A DNA stretch of 64,000 nt from Billgrantia zhangzhouensis. Its GTDB lineage: Bacteria; Pseudomonadota; Gammaproteobacteria; Pseudomonadales; Halomonadaceae. The first letter of the stretch is position 1, and the number at the start of each line of letters is the position of its first letter. The stretch is taken from assembly GCF_021404465.1 (NCBI RefSeq), contig NZ_JABFTT010000009.1, positions 62,001-126,000 on the forward strand, given 5' to 3'. The notes beneath the pieces were generated by a model, which saw only the letters and a program-made list of their open reading frames with translations, was not told where the DNA came from and searched no databases. The position numbers and the translations under genes are program-made. This document shows, piece after piece, positions 26,681 through 37,079 of the stretch.

Positions 26681-28531
26681 TTAGATCCAGAGCTTCTTGA
26701 CCGGTTTGCCGCCGTAGACGAGGTTCACCATGGCACGAGTCACCAGCAGGGCGGTGAACAGCGAGGTGATGATCCCCAGCGACAGGGTCACGGCGAAGCC
26801 CTTGACCGGGCCGGTGCCGATCGAGAACAGGATGACCGCCACCAGCAGGGTGGTGATGTTGGCGTCGACGATGGAGCTGAAGGCGCGCTCGTAGCCGGCA
26901 TGAATCGCCTGCTGAACCGACAAGCCGTTGCGCAGTTCTTCGCGTATTCGTTCGAAGATCAGCACGTTGGCATCCACTGCCATGCCCAGCGTCAGCACGA
27001 TGCCGGCGATGCCCGGCAGCGTCAGGGTGGCGCCGAGCAGCGACATGGCGGCGATCAGCAGGGTCAGGTTCAGCGCCAGCGCCACGTTGGCGAAGATGCC
27101 GAAGACCTTGTAGCGAATCAGCATGAACAGCACGACCAACAGCAGGCCGATCTGCACCGACATCACGCCGCGGGCGATGTTCTCGGCACCCAGGCTCGGG
27201 CCGATGGTACGCTCCTGAACGAAGTAGATCGGTGCCGCCAGCGAGCCGGAGCGCAGCAGCAGAGCCAGCTCGGCCGCCTCGGTGGGCGAGTCGAGCCCGG
27301 TGATGCGGAAACTGTTGCCTAGTGCACTCTGGATGGTGGCCAGGCTGATCAGGCCGCGTTCGGTATAGGGCTCGCGTACCGTGACTTCCTCGCCATCTTC
27401 CATCACCACGCGATCACGGGTCTTGTGCTCGATGAACAGCACCGCCATGTTGCGCCCGATGTTGGTGCGGGTGGCACGGTTCATCAGCGTTCCGCCGGTG
27501 CCGTCCAGGTTGATGTTGACCTGGGGGCGGCCGTTCTCGTCGAAGCTACGGTTGGCACTGGAGACGCTGTCGCCGGTGATGATCACGTCGCGCATCAAGT
27601 CGGCGGTGCGACTCGGGTTGTTGCGGAAGGCGAAGGACTCGGTCTCGGCGTCCGGCGTATCCGGGCGAGCCTCGAGACGGAACTCCAGGTTGGCGGTGGC
27701 ACCCACCACGCGCTTGGCGGCCACGGTGTCCTGCACTCCGGGCAGCTCCACCACGATACGATCCGGTCCTTGGCGCTGTACCAGCGGTTCCGCCACGCCC
27801 AACTCGTCCACCCGGTTGCGCAGGGTGGTGAGGTTCTGGTTGATGGCGTAGTCCTGGATCTCCGCCACGGCCTGGTCGGTCAGCGTCATCACCAGCAGCG
27901 AGGCGCGGCCCTCCTGCTCGCTGGCGTAGTCGAAGTCGCGGAATTCGCGGGCGATCAGGCGACGGGCGGTGTCGCGATCCTCATCGCTGGTAAAGACGAT
28001 GGAGAGCGCACGGCCCTCAATATCGGTGCCACGGTAGCGGATGCGTTCGCTGCGCAATTGCTCGCGAATGGCGCTGGCGTTGACTTCCAGGCGCTGGGTC
28101 ACCGCGGCTTCCATGTCGACTTCGAGCAGGAAGTGCACGCCGCCGCGCAGGTCCAGGCCCAGGGTCATGGGCGAGGCGGCCAGGTTCTGCAGCCAGGCGG
28201 GGGTCGATTCCGCCAGGTTGAGGGCGACCACGAAGTCATTGCCGAGCTCCTCGGCAACCAGGTCGCGGGTATGCAGTTGATGGTCGGCATCGTCGAGGCG
28301 GATCAGCACGCTGGCTTCCTCGCGCTCTACGGCCTTGATGCCGATGCCGGCATCGCGCAGCGTGTGTTGAACGCGTTCGAGCTGTGCGTCGTCGAGGGGG
28401 GAGTCACCCTGGACGCTGCTGATCTGTACCGCCGGGTCCTCGGGGTAGAGGTTGGGCAAGGAGTAGATCAGGCCGCCGAGCAGCACGATGAGTATCAGCA
28501 GATACTTCCACAAGGGATAACGGTTGAGCAT
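26681..28531 (-). CDS. secD: protein translocase subunit SecD
   Basis: Partner of SecF, 616 aa. One N-terminal membrane segment (residues 9-26) leads into a large periplasmic region with P1 domains. Five C-terminal helices carry the conserved GLDLRGGVHFLLEVD, LTLPGIAGIVLTLGMAVDANVLIFERIREE and DANITTLLVAVILF motifs; the Asp in VDANVLIF takes part in proton transfer. It is downstream of yajC with a 154-base gap containing no recognisable gene. Confidence 0.97.
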   Translation of the reverse strand: MLNRYPLWKYLLILIVLLGGLIYSLPNLYPEDPAVQISSVQGDSPLDDAQLERVQHTLRDAGIGIKAVEREEASVLIRLDDADHQLHTRDLVAEELGNDFVVALNLAESTPAWLQNLAASPMTLGLDLRGGVHFLLEVDMEAAVTQRLEVNASAIREQLRSERIRYRGTDIEGRALSIVFTSDEDRDTARRLIAREFRDFDYASEQEGRASLLVMTLTDQAVAEIQDYAINQNLTTLRNRVDELGVAEPLVQRQGPDRIVVELPGVQDTVAAKRVVGATANLEFRLEARPDTPDAETESFAFRNNPSRTADLMRDVIITGDSVSSANRSFDENGRPQVNINLDGTGGTLMNRATRTNIGRNMAVLFIEHKTRDRVVMEDGEEVTVREPYTERGLISLATIQSALGNSFRITGLDSPTEAAELALLLRSGSLAAPIYFVQERTIGPSLGAENIARGVMSVQIGLLLVVLFMLIRYKVFGIFANVALALNLTLLIAAMSLLGATLTLPGIAGIVLTLGMAVDANVLIFERIREELRNGLSVQQAIHAGYERAFSSIVDANITTLLVAVILFSIGTGPVKGFAVTLSLGIITSLFTALLVTRAMVNLVYGGKPVKKLWI

Positions 28532-28685
28532 GGGAGCCCTGCCTAGGTTGCGTAAAAAAGGCTACGGGACGGCAGCGCGACCGTATGTCCCGCTCCGCCA
28601 GGAGCGAAGGACACCGGCCGCCATGCGACCCTCGCCGTCACCCGGCTCGAGGAGGAGCCACCGGCAAGGGCGAGGAGCATCGACG

Positions 28686-29015
28686 TCAGATGGACTTGAT
28701 GGTGCCCTTGGGCAACACGTTGGCCACGGCGTTCTTCTGTACGTTGACCTCGGTGTTGTCGGCGATCTCCAGGGTAAGGAACTCGTCGCCCACCTTGGTG
28801 ATCCGGCCCACCAGGCCGCCACCGATCACCACCTCGTCGCCCTTGGACAGCCCGCCGACCAGCTCGCGATGCTGCTTGGCCCGCTTGGCCTGGGGGCGCC
28901 ACAGCAGGAAGTAGAAGATCAGCACGAAGCCGACCAGCATGACGATCTGGGCAATACCGCCACCTGCGGCGCCGGCGTCCTGGGCCATGGCCGGGGAGAT
29001 GAAGAAGTCCAGCAT
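28686..29015 (-). CDS. yajC: Sec translocon accessory subunit YajC
   Basis: Small membrane protein of 109 aa that associates with SecDF. One helix (about residues 22-40, IAQIVMLVGFVLIFYFLLW) precedes the conserved RPQAKRAKQHRELV and a C-terminal beta domain (GDEVVIGGGLVGRITKV). ATG 29015 follows an AGGAG site. It lies in the conserved order queA-tgt-yajC-secD-secF. Confidence 0.96.
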   Translation of the reverse strand: MLDFFISPAMAQDAGAAGGGIAQIVMLVGFVLIFYFLLWRPQAKRAKQHRELVGGLSKGDEVVIGGGLVGRITKVGDEFLTLEIADNTEVNVQKNAVANVLPKGTIKSI

Positions 29016-29067
29016 GAGAAGCGTATCTCCTGAAAGGTAAGTTAAGTCGCGAATGAGAGTGTCGCTG

Positions 29068-29099
29068 CCGGCCGCTGCCACCACGGAGCTGGCGGCCGG
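29068..29099 (-). terminator. hairpin between tgt and yajC
   Basis: An 8-bp stem (CCGGCCGC/GCGGCCGG) with a 16-base loop lies just after the tgt stop codon. It lacks a U-run, so partial termination or mRNA processing is as likely as full termination. Confidence 0.4.
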
Positions 29100-29104
29100 T
29101 CAAT

Positions 29105-31364
<2,260 letters not shown>

Positions 31365-31474
31365 GCAGGTTGGGTCCGCATTGGTCATCGAGAGGATTCG
31401 TGCACGGCGGCTGGCGAGCCGCCGGAACAGCGGGCAAGGATACCGAAAATCGCTCTGCACGTCAGGCCTGGCGA

Positions 31475-31502
31475 TTGACCTGCCGCACCGGCCACGTATA
31501 AT
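31475..31502 (+). promoter_or_regulatory. sigma-70 promoter of the tRNA-Leu gene
   Basis: A -35 TTGACC (31475-31480) and a perfect -10 TATAAT (31497-31502) are 16 bases apart. The mature tRNA starts 12 bases after the -10. It is followed by a GCGCG discriminator-like stretch, as expected of a stringently controlled stable-RNA promoter. Confidence 0.8.
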
Positions 31503-31514
31503 GCTTCGCGCGTT

Positions 31515-31601
31515 GCCGGCGTGGCGGAATTGGTAGACGCAGCGGATTCAAAATCCGCCGGGTGCAAGCCCTTGTCGGTTCGAGTCCGACCGCCGGTACC
31601 A
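31515..31601 (+). tRNA. tRNA-Leu (anticodon CAA)
   Basis: The 87-nt class II tRNA folds with acceptor stem GCCGGCG/CGCCGGT (a terminal G-U pair as in E. coli Leu-UAA), encoded CCA, T-loop GGTTCGAGTCC, and anticodon arm GCGGA-TTCAAAA-TCCGC giving anticodon CAA for UUG codons. A long variable arm is present, as in all Leu tRNAs. It has its own promoter and terminator and stands alone. Confidence 0.96.
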
Positions 31602-31618
31602 GCTTGAGAAGTATTGAA

Positions 31619-31644
31619 AAACAGCCGCTTACGAGCGGCTGTTT
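31619..31644 (+). terminator. rho-independent terminator of tRNA-Leu
   Basis: An 11-bp perfect stem (31619-31629 with 31634-31644) and a TACG tetraloop lie 17 bases after the tRNA CCA end, with T-rich sequence at and after the stem's 3' side. Confidence 0.85.
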
Positions 31645-31658
31645 GCGTTTCTGGCTCT

Positions 31659-31763
31659 CCACAATCGGTGATGTTGTTGATCGGGGGCACCAAGAAGCGC
31701 TAGCAAGCCGACATTGAGCAGGCCAAGGCGTTTCTGGATCACCGAAGGAGAACCCAGAGATGA
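31659..31763 (+). pseudogene. decayed 3' end of a HigB/Gp49-type toxin gene
   Basis: Translated in the frame that ends at TGA 31761-31763, this stretch reads SVMLLIGGTKKR, stop, then QADIEQAKAFLDHRRR. It closely resembles the last about 30 residues of HigB/Gp49-type toxins, which typically end with a LLLxGGDKSxQ segment, a DIxxAK helix and basic residues. An in-frame TAG at 31701 interrupts it and the N-terminal two thirds are gone. Its stop overlaps the antitoxin start by ATGA, the normal toxin-antitoxin arrangement. This is a remnant and should not give a functional toxin. Confidence 0.7.
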
Positions 31764-32065
31764 GAAGCCACGACGAGGCCGTGATCGAAATGCTGCGCAG
31801 CGACCCGGAGATGGCCGTTGACTACCTGCGCACTGCGTTCGATGAGCTGGACGAAGAGGGCGGGGAGTCTGCCTTTCTGATGGCGTTGCGCCACGTGGTG
31901 GAGGCCCAAGGTGATATGGCCGTCATTGCCGAACGCGCCAAGGTCTCACGCGAGAGTCTTTATCGGGCGCTATCACCCAAGGGCAATCCCACCCTGCGTA
32001 CCATGACGGCCGTCATCAAGGCGACCGGTATCCACTTCCACGACCTGACACATCCCGTATCCTGA
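31760..32065 (+). CDS. HigA-like addiction-module antidote protein (orphan antitoxin)
   Basis: DNA-binding antitoxin-like protein of 101 aa. It contains a helix-turn-helix (about residues 53-90, MAVIAERAKVSRESLYRALS, then GNPTLRTMTAVIKATG), as in the putative addiction module antidote family paired with HigB/Gp49 toxins. AAGGAG lies 9 bases upstream of the ATG. The partner toxin gene just upstream is truncated and stopped, so this gene is an orphan. It may be retained as a stand-alone regulator or as protection against a related toxin. Confidence 0.85.
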   Translation: MRSHDEAVIEMLRSDPEMAVDYLRTAFDELDEEGGESAFLMALRHVVEAQGDMAVIAERAKVSRESLYRALSPKGNPTLRTMTAVIKATGIHFHDLTHPVS

Positions 32066-32066
32066 A

Positions 32067-32456
32067 TTACCCAAACCACCTGGCCAGCGTGGCCTTGGCC
32101 TTCTCCCGGTGCTTGTCGTTGACGTGGGCGGCGACGATGGCCAGCGCGCCGGCCAGTACGCCCATGTCGTCGGTGTAGCCGAGGATGGGGGTGAGATCGG
32201 GGATGGCGTCGATGGGCGAGATGAAATAGCCCAGCGCACCATAGATGGCTGTCTTCGCCCAGAGAGGCGTGTTGGGGTCCTGAGCCGAGTAGTACATTTT
32301 CAGTGCCGGCTCCAGGGTCTTCTTTCCGGCCCGACGAGCACTGAAGGAGAGCTTGTCCCAGAAGCTTTCCTCGGAATAATACGTCTCGTTGGCTTCCAGG
32401 GTGGCCTCGAGGGGGCTGGGTTCGCCGGCGTTGCGAAGGGGGGCGGCTGCAGGCAT
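32067..32456 (-). CDS. DUF1232 (YkvA-like) protein
   Basis: Small protein of 129 aa with the DUF1232 core: KTAIYGALGYFISPIDAIPDLTPILGYTDDMGVLAGAL, whose pattern of hydrophobic residues around SPIDxIPD is diagnostic. The function is unknown; members are often membrane-associated. The ATG at 32456 gives a family-sized protein; an ATG at 32555 would add 33 residues without clear homology. It is convergent with the antitoxin gene, one base apart. Confidence 0.8.
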   Translation of the reverse strand: MPAAAPLRNAGEPSPLEATLEANETYYSEESFWDKLSFSARRAGKKTLEPALKMYYSAQDPNTPLWAKTAIYGALGYFISPIDAIPDLTPILGYTDDMGVLAGALAIVAAHVNDKHREKAKATLARWFG

Positions 32457-32651
32457 GGGGATCTCGGCACGAAATTGACTTGGTTCTTCGACCTTGCCCG
32501 ACGCCTTGCGTTCACCGGGATGTCGCGCGACGGAGCAGGCAAGCCCCGTGGACATGCTTGGACGGGCTGCGGTGCGCTATTTCCGCTTTTCTTGATGTAG
32601 CTCCCTATCCGCTGCATGCTGAGACCTATACTCGGTATTGAGGACTGCGCA

Positions 32652-32810
32652 ATGGGTGTGAAAGGGTTCGCCTGGGTGCTGCTGGCGCTGGGATTGATAA
32701 TGGCAGCGTACGGCTGGCAGGAGTGGAATCCGGTGGCGTTCGTGGGAGTGGCACTGGCCGCGGTGGGTATCGTGGTGCTGGCCACATCGGGGCGTCGCCC
32801 AGGCGGCTGA
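32652..32810 (+). CDS. small two-helix membrane protein (52 aa)
   Basis: Predicted protein with two hydrophobic helices (about residues 4-20 and 27-44) and a short basic tail. I recognise no family. Support comes from its composition and from a strong terminator 64 bases after its stop. A longer start at 32616 exists but adds a polar N-terminus ahead of the helix and has no better ribosome site. Confidence 0.5.
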   Translation: MGVKGFAWVLLALGLIMAAYGWQEWNPVAFVGVALAAVGIVVLATSGRRPGG

Positions 32811-32874
32811 GTGCTCGCGCAGGTATCTCCAGGCCTGACATTCCCCGGGCTTGGGCTTATGATAGTGAGAGCCA

Positions 32875-32913
32875 CAGTCCTTCTCCCCGTTCTCGGGGCG
32901 AAGGGCTGTTTTT
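32875..32913 (+). terminator. rho-independent terminator upstream of rnk
   Basis: A 15-bp stem with two imperfect pairs (32875-32889 with 32894-32908), a TTCT loop and a following T5 run. It would stop transcription from the small membrane protein gene before rnk. A second perfect 7-bp hairpin (CCGGCAG/CTGCCGG, 32923-32940) stands directly before the rnk ribosome site. Confidence 0.8.
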
Positions 32914-32955
32914 GTTGTATGGCCGGCAGCGTACTGCCGGTGCCAAGGAGGTCGT

Positions 32956-33369
32956 ATGTCGTCCCGTCCCCCCATCATCATCAACCGCTTGGATGCGGAG
33001 CGGCTGCAGCGCCTGATCGATCAGGCCAATGACAAGGATCGCTTCGTTGCCGATTGCCTGGAAGAGGAGCTCGAGCGCGGCGAGGTGATCGATCCCGCAG
33101 ACATCCCGACGGACGTGGTCAGCATGAACAGTCAGGTGCAGTTCACCGATCTGGCCCGTAACCGGCAGATGATACGCACGCTGGTTTATCCCCATGCGCT
33201 GGCGAGCACCGAGGACGGTATCTCGGTGATGGCGCCGATCGGCGCCGGGCTCATCGGCTTGCGCATCGGTGATGAGATCGACTGGCCACTGCCGGATGGC
33301 AGCAAGACGCGCCTGCGTATCGATGCGATCCTATGGCAACCCGAGCGGGAAGGTCAGTTCCATCGCTGA
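32956..33369 (+). CDS. rnk: nucleoside diphosphate kinase regulator Rnk
   Basis: GreA/GreB-like RNA polymerase-binding protein of 137 aa with an N-terminal short coiled coil (residues about 10-40) and a C-terminal FKBP-like domain (ISVMAPIGAGLIGLRIGDEIDWPLPDG). Rnk binds the polymerase secondary channel region and in E. coli and Pseudomonas affects Ndk and nucleotide levels. The ATG has an AAGGAGG site at ideal spacing. Confidence 0.92.
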   Translation: MSSRPPIIINRLDAERLQRLIDQANDKDRFVADCLEEELERGEVIDPADIPTDVVSMNSQVQFTDLARNRQMIRTLVYPHALASTEDGISVMAPIGAGLIGLRIGDEIDWPLPDGSKTRLRIDAILWQPEREGQFHR

Positions 33370-33407
33370 GCCGACGCCGGTCACGTCGAACCGTAGAGGA
33401 GCAGGGA

Positions 33408-34025
33408 ATGCCGCTTTCCTTATGGATGTCACTGGTCGCCGTGTGTGCCATGGGAGCGATGTCGCCGGGGCCGAGCCTGGCCCTGGTGCTGCGCCACACG
33501 CTCGGCGGCGGGCGGATGCCAGGCATCGTCGCGGCGCTTTCCCATGCCCTCGGGGTAGGCTTCTACGCCCTGCTCACGGTGCTCGGGCTGGGGGCATTGA
33601 TCGTGCGCTTCCCCACGCTGTTCCAGGCGATCACCTGGGGCGGGGCGGCCTACCTGGCCTGGCTCGGGATCAAGGCGCTGCGCGCCGGCAGGGCGGCGGC
33701 GCTGGAAGCCTCCGGCGTGGTCACCACGCGTCGCCAGGCGGCCCGCGAGGGGATGCTGGTGGCGCTGGGCAACCCCAAGCTGATCCTGTTCTTCGTGGCC
33801 CTGCTGAGCCAGTTCGTCACGCCGGACATGTCGCTGTTGGCCAAGGCGCTGATCGTACTCACGGCGATGATCATCGACGGGGGCTGGTACGTGCTGGTGG
33901 CGGTTTCGCTGACGCATTCGCGCGTCCTGCCCTGGCTGCAGGTGCGGGCGCACTGGATACACCGCATCACCGGCGTGATGCTGCTGGCTCTTGCGCTGCG
34001 GGTGGTGATCGGCCCGCTCGGTTGA
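33408..34025 (+). CDS. LysE/RhtB-family amino-acid exporter
   Basis: Six-helix inner-membrane exporter of 205 aa. It begins with the family signature MSPGPSLALVLRHTLGGGR and has the conserved ALGNPKLILFFVALLSQFV. The family exports amino acids or their derivatives; the substrate is not predictable. ATG 33408 follows an AGAGGAGCAGG site. It is 38 bases after rnk. Confidence 0.9.
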   Translation: MPLSLWMSLVAVCAMGAMSPGPSLALVLRHTLGGGRMPGIVAALSHALGVGFYALLTVLGLGALIVRFPTLFQAITWGGAAYLAWLGIKALRAGRAAALEASGVVTTRRQAAREGMLVALGNPKLILFFVALLSQFVTPDMSLLAKALIVLTAMIIDGGWYVLVAVSLTHSRVLPWLQVRAHWIHRITGVMLLALALRVVIGPLG

Positions 34026-34163
34026 GGAGCAGCGTTGACAAGCGAGCCAGCGACGCAAAACCGACGCCGAAGTCGTCTACCGCCACCTCCATGCCGCTCA
34101 CGTGTAGGGCTTTGGCCTGTCACGACCGGTGCCTGCCGAGGAGATTCCGGCGCTGGCGTCCGC

Positions 34164-35816
34164 TCAATCACCGATTCGTGCCAGGATCGCCGCCAGCGGC
34201 GAGCCGGCCGGCAATACGCCATAGGCGGGACTGGCCTCCACCCCCAGCCGCGAGCGGCAGAAGGTCTCGGCCACCTCGCCGGGAGCATGGCGCAGCAACA
34301 GCGCGGCTTGCATGCCTTGGGCCAGGCGCTGAGCCAGCCAGCGGGCACGTGGTTCGAGTTCTTCGGCAGGTAGCGCCAGGTCATGCTCGAGCCCGGCCAG
34401 GGCCAGATCGAGGTCCTGCTGCATGCCCTGGGCCGCGCGTAGCTCGTCGCGCAGGGCTTCGATCGATTCTGGGTGGCGCGTCAGTACTCGCAGCAGGTCC
34501 AGGCAGATCACGTTGCCCGAGCCCTCCCAGATCGAATTGACCGGCGCCTCGCGGTAGAGCCGTGCCAGGGGCGTCTCCTCCACGTAGCCGATGCCGCCCA
34601 GGCACTCCATGGCCTCGGCCATGAATCCCGGTCCGCGCTTGTTGTGCCAGTACTTGGCCAGCGTCGGCAGCACCCGAGCCAGGGCAGTCTCGTGGGGTTC
34701 GCCACGAGCGTCACCGTCGAAGGCGCGGGCAGCGCGCAGCACGAGCGCCAGGCCGGCTTCCACCTCCAGCGCGAGATCGGCGAGCACCGCCTGCATCAGC
34801 GGCTGCTCCGCGAGTGGCCGGCCGAAGGCGTGGCGCTGGCGCACGTGGCGCCATGCTTCATCCAGCGCCTGGCGCATCATGCCAACCGGCGCGGTGGCGG
34901 CATCGAGCCGGGTCTGCTGCACCATGTTGATGATGGTGGCCACGCCGCGGCCGGGCTCGCCGACGCGCACGGCCCAGGCGCCGCGATACTCGATCTCGGC
35001 GGAGGCGTTGGCGCGGTTGCCGCATTTCTCCTTGAGCCGCTGGATCTCGATGGCGTTGCGCTCGCCATCCGGCGTGAAGCGCGGCGCCAGGAAGCAGGTC
35101 AGTCCCTCGTCGGTCTGGGCCAGGGTAAGGAAGGCATCCGACATCGGCGCACTGCAGAACCACTTGTGGCCGGCCAGCCGCCAGCCCTCGCCGTCGCGCT
35201 CGGCGCGGGTGGTGTTGCGGTGCACGTCGCTGCCGCCCTGTTTCTCGGTCATGGCCATGCCGAAGGTGAGGCCGTGTTTCTCCCCAGCGGGCAGGGCGCG
35301 GGGGTCGTAGGCGCTGGCCAGCAGGCCCGGGGCCCATTCGCCTTCGACCTCGGGGCTGCGACGCAGTACCGGCATGGCGGCATGGGTCATGGTCACCGGG
35401 CAGCAGAAGCCCGGCTCGGCCTGGGTCAGCAGGTAAAGGGCGGCGATATGGGCCTGGTGCCCGCCGTTTCCCTCTTCGTGCCAGGCCACGGCGTGCCAGC
35501 CGCCCTCCAATGCCAGGCGCATCAGCTCGTGGTAGGCCGGGTGATAGCGCACCTCGTCCAGGCGGCGGCCGTGGCGATCGAACAGGCACAGCTCCGGCGA
35601 GTGGCGATTGGCGGCCTCGCCGAACTCCTGGACGCGTACGCTGCCCGTTTCGCGGCCCAGCGGTACCAGACGTTCGGCCACCCAGGCCGGGGCCTCGCGC
35701 TGCAGCGCTTCACGCAGCGGCAGGTCACCGGCCAGCAGGTCCCGGTCGCTGGCGGGTTCGGGCTGGTTGGTCACATCATGAGTGGCCAGGCGGCTACGGG
35801 GGGCGTAATGGCGCAT
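34164..35816 (-). CDS. AidB-like acyl-CoA dehydrogenase
   Basis: Flavin enzyme of 550 aa with full-length similarity to AidB. The FAD-binding segment is GMAMTEKQGGSDVHRNTT and the C-terminal helical domain has FMAEAMECLGGIGYVEETPLARLYREAPVNSIWEGSGNV. AidB is induced by alkylating agents in E. coli; orthologues in other bacteria may act as isovaleryl-CoA-type dehydrogenases. The extra C-terminal domain after about residue 440 is characteristic of AidB against ordinary ACADs. It appears to be a single-gene unit. Confidence 0.9.
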   Translation of the reverse strand: MRHYAPRSRLATHDVTNQPEPASDRDLLAGDLPLREALQREAPAWVAERLVPLGRETGSVRVQEFGEAANRHSPELCLFDRHGRRLDEVRYHPAYHELMRLALEGGWHAVAWHEEGNGGHQAHIAALYLLTQAEPGFCCPVTMTHAAMPVLRRSPEVEGEWAPGLLASAYDPRALPAGEKHGLTFGMAMTEKQGGSDVHRNTTRAERDGEGWRLAGHKWFCSAPMSDAFLTLAQTDEGLTCFLAPRFTPDGERNAIEIQRLKEKCGNRANASAEIEYRGAWAVRVGEPGRGVATIINMVQQTRLDAATAPVGMMRQALDEAWRHVRQRHAFGRPLAEQPLMQAVLADLALEVEAGLALVLRAARAFDGDARGEPHETALARVLPTLAKYWHNKRGPGFMAEAMECLGGIGYVEETPLARLYREAPVNSIWEGSGNVICLDLLRVLTRHPESIEALRDELRAAQGMQQDLDLALAGLEHDLALPAEELEPRARWLAQRLAQGMQAALLLRHAPGEVAETFCRSRLGVEASPAYGVLPAGSPLAAILARIGD

Positions 35817-36033
35817 GTCACCTGTCCTCGTATGTGTTTTCCCGGAGGGAGTCCTATCGCAGCATGGCCAGTCGTACGAGAGTGGTCAACGCCGCGGGCG
35901 TGACGAGGGTGGCGCTTCCCGGTAGGCTGGGAGGCTGGCGCGGGACGGCTAAAGGTTGGGTTGCCCTGGTGCATGGAGTGGTGCTACGTGTAAAACGTGG
36001 CGTGGTGAAAGGTGACAGCGAGGCGGGCAAAGC

Positions 36034-36543
36034 ATGGCCATCCACGAACACGAATGCCGCACCTTCCGCGGCGAGCCCTTCAACCTGCGTGCCCTGCAGG
36101 GGCAGGTGCTGTTGATCGTGAACGTGGCCAGCCGCTGCGGCTTCACGCCTCAGTTGGGAGAGCTGGAGCGTCTCTATCGCCGCCACCGCGACCGTGGCTT
36201 CACCGTGCTCGCCTTTCCGTGCAATCAGTTCGCCCGTCAGTCGCCGGAAACGGCCCTGGATTTCTGCGCCTTCAGCTCGAGCCAGTATGGCGCCACTTTT
36301 CCGGTCATGGAGAAGGTCAAGGTCAACGGCAAAGGAGCGCATCCGCTCTTCGTCGAACTCAAGCGCGAGGCGCCGGGGGTGCTGCACACCAAGGTAATTA
36401 AATGGAATTTCACCAAGTTCCTGGTGGCGCGAGACGGCAGGGTGTTGCGGCGCTTCGCACCGCGGGCGAGCGGCCAAGAGCTGGAGCGTGAGCTGGAACA
36501 GGCACTGGATGAGTACTTCCAATCCAATTCAGGAATGCGGTGA
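36034..36543 (+). CDS. glutathione peroxidase (thioredoxin/GSH-dependent type)
   Basis: Peroxidase of 169 aa. The Cys-type active site is VNVASRCGFTPQ, with the partner Gln in FPCNQFARQSPE and the Trp/Asn in IKWNFTKFLV. It reduces hydrogen peroxide or lipid hydroperoxides (BtuE/Gpx class). The loop normally reading GGQEPG is ARQSPE here, a mild departure. Its 3' end overlaps the convergent downstream gene by 15 bases. Confidence 0.93.
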   Translation: MAIHEHECRTFRGEPFNLRALQGQVLLIVNVASRCGFTPQLGELERLYRRHRDRGFTVLAFPCNQFARQSPETALDFCAFSSSQYGATFPVMEKVKVNGKGAHPLFVELKREAPGVLHTKVIKWNFTKFLVARDGRVLRRFAPRASGQELERELEQALDEYFQSNSGMR

Positions 36544-36921
36544 CTCGCCGCGCTCCATCATCACGCGAGCCATCAGTTCGTTCCAGCGATGCCGGGTCAT
36601 CATCGTGGTCAGTCCCGAGAACAGCGCCCAGGTCTTGCGTCGCCACCCCTTGAGCCGCAGATTGTGCGACACCAGCTGCTGCATCAGCCGGTAGTCGTCA
36701 AAATCGCGCCACTTGCCGGCGATCGACATCTGGTTACGTGCCAGTACCGGGGCCAGCTCGAGACGAAAGATCCACTCCAGTTCGTGCAGGCTCAGGTCGT
36801 GGCGCTGGATCACCTCCACCATACGGGCGAAGTCGCGCTCACTGGGCTCTCGGTCCAGCCATAGCGGGGCCAGCGCCAGCCACAGCTCGCCACGTTCATC
36901 CACCAAGCTCTGTGCATTCAT
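36529..36921 (-). CDS. hypothetical protein (130 aa, DUF7079-like)
   Basis: Helical cytosolic protein with the pattern [37 protein letters not shown] and a basic C-terminal half ([11 protein letters not shown]). I believe it belongs to a small domain-of-unknown-function family widespread in gammaproteobacteria (possibly DUF7079), but this is from memory. The ATG at 36921 follows a GGAAAG-like site. It is divergent from fabV. Confidence 0.65.
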   Translation of the reverse strand: MNAQSLVDERGELWLALAPLWLDREPSERDFARMVEVIQRHDLSLHELEWIFRLELAPVLARNQMSIAGKWRDFDDYRLMQQLVSHNLRLKGWRRKTWALFSGLTTMMTRHRWNELMARVMMERGESPHS

Positions 36922-37079
36922 CGTGCTTTCCTGTGCGGGGCTGGGGTTGCATCGTGCCCCAGCTGCCGGCATCGCTCAAGTGCGGACAGATGGAGGCGTG
37001 GCCGCTAGAATGTCGCCACTGCTCATTCGTATCGATCCGGCGCCTGCGTGGCGTTGGCACACCAATAACGAGGTATGTC

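Noticed and set aside
36738-37079. N-terminal extension of FabV in frame upstream of the GTG start
   Set aside because: The extension overlaps the divergent 130-aa gene and bears no resemblance to FabV, whose family N-terminus begins at the GTG.
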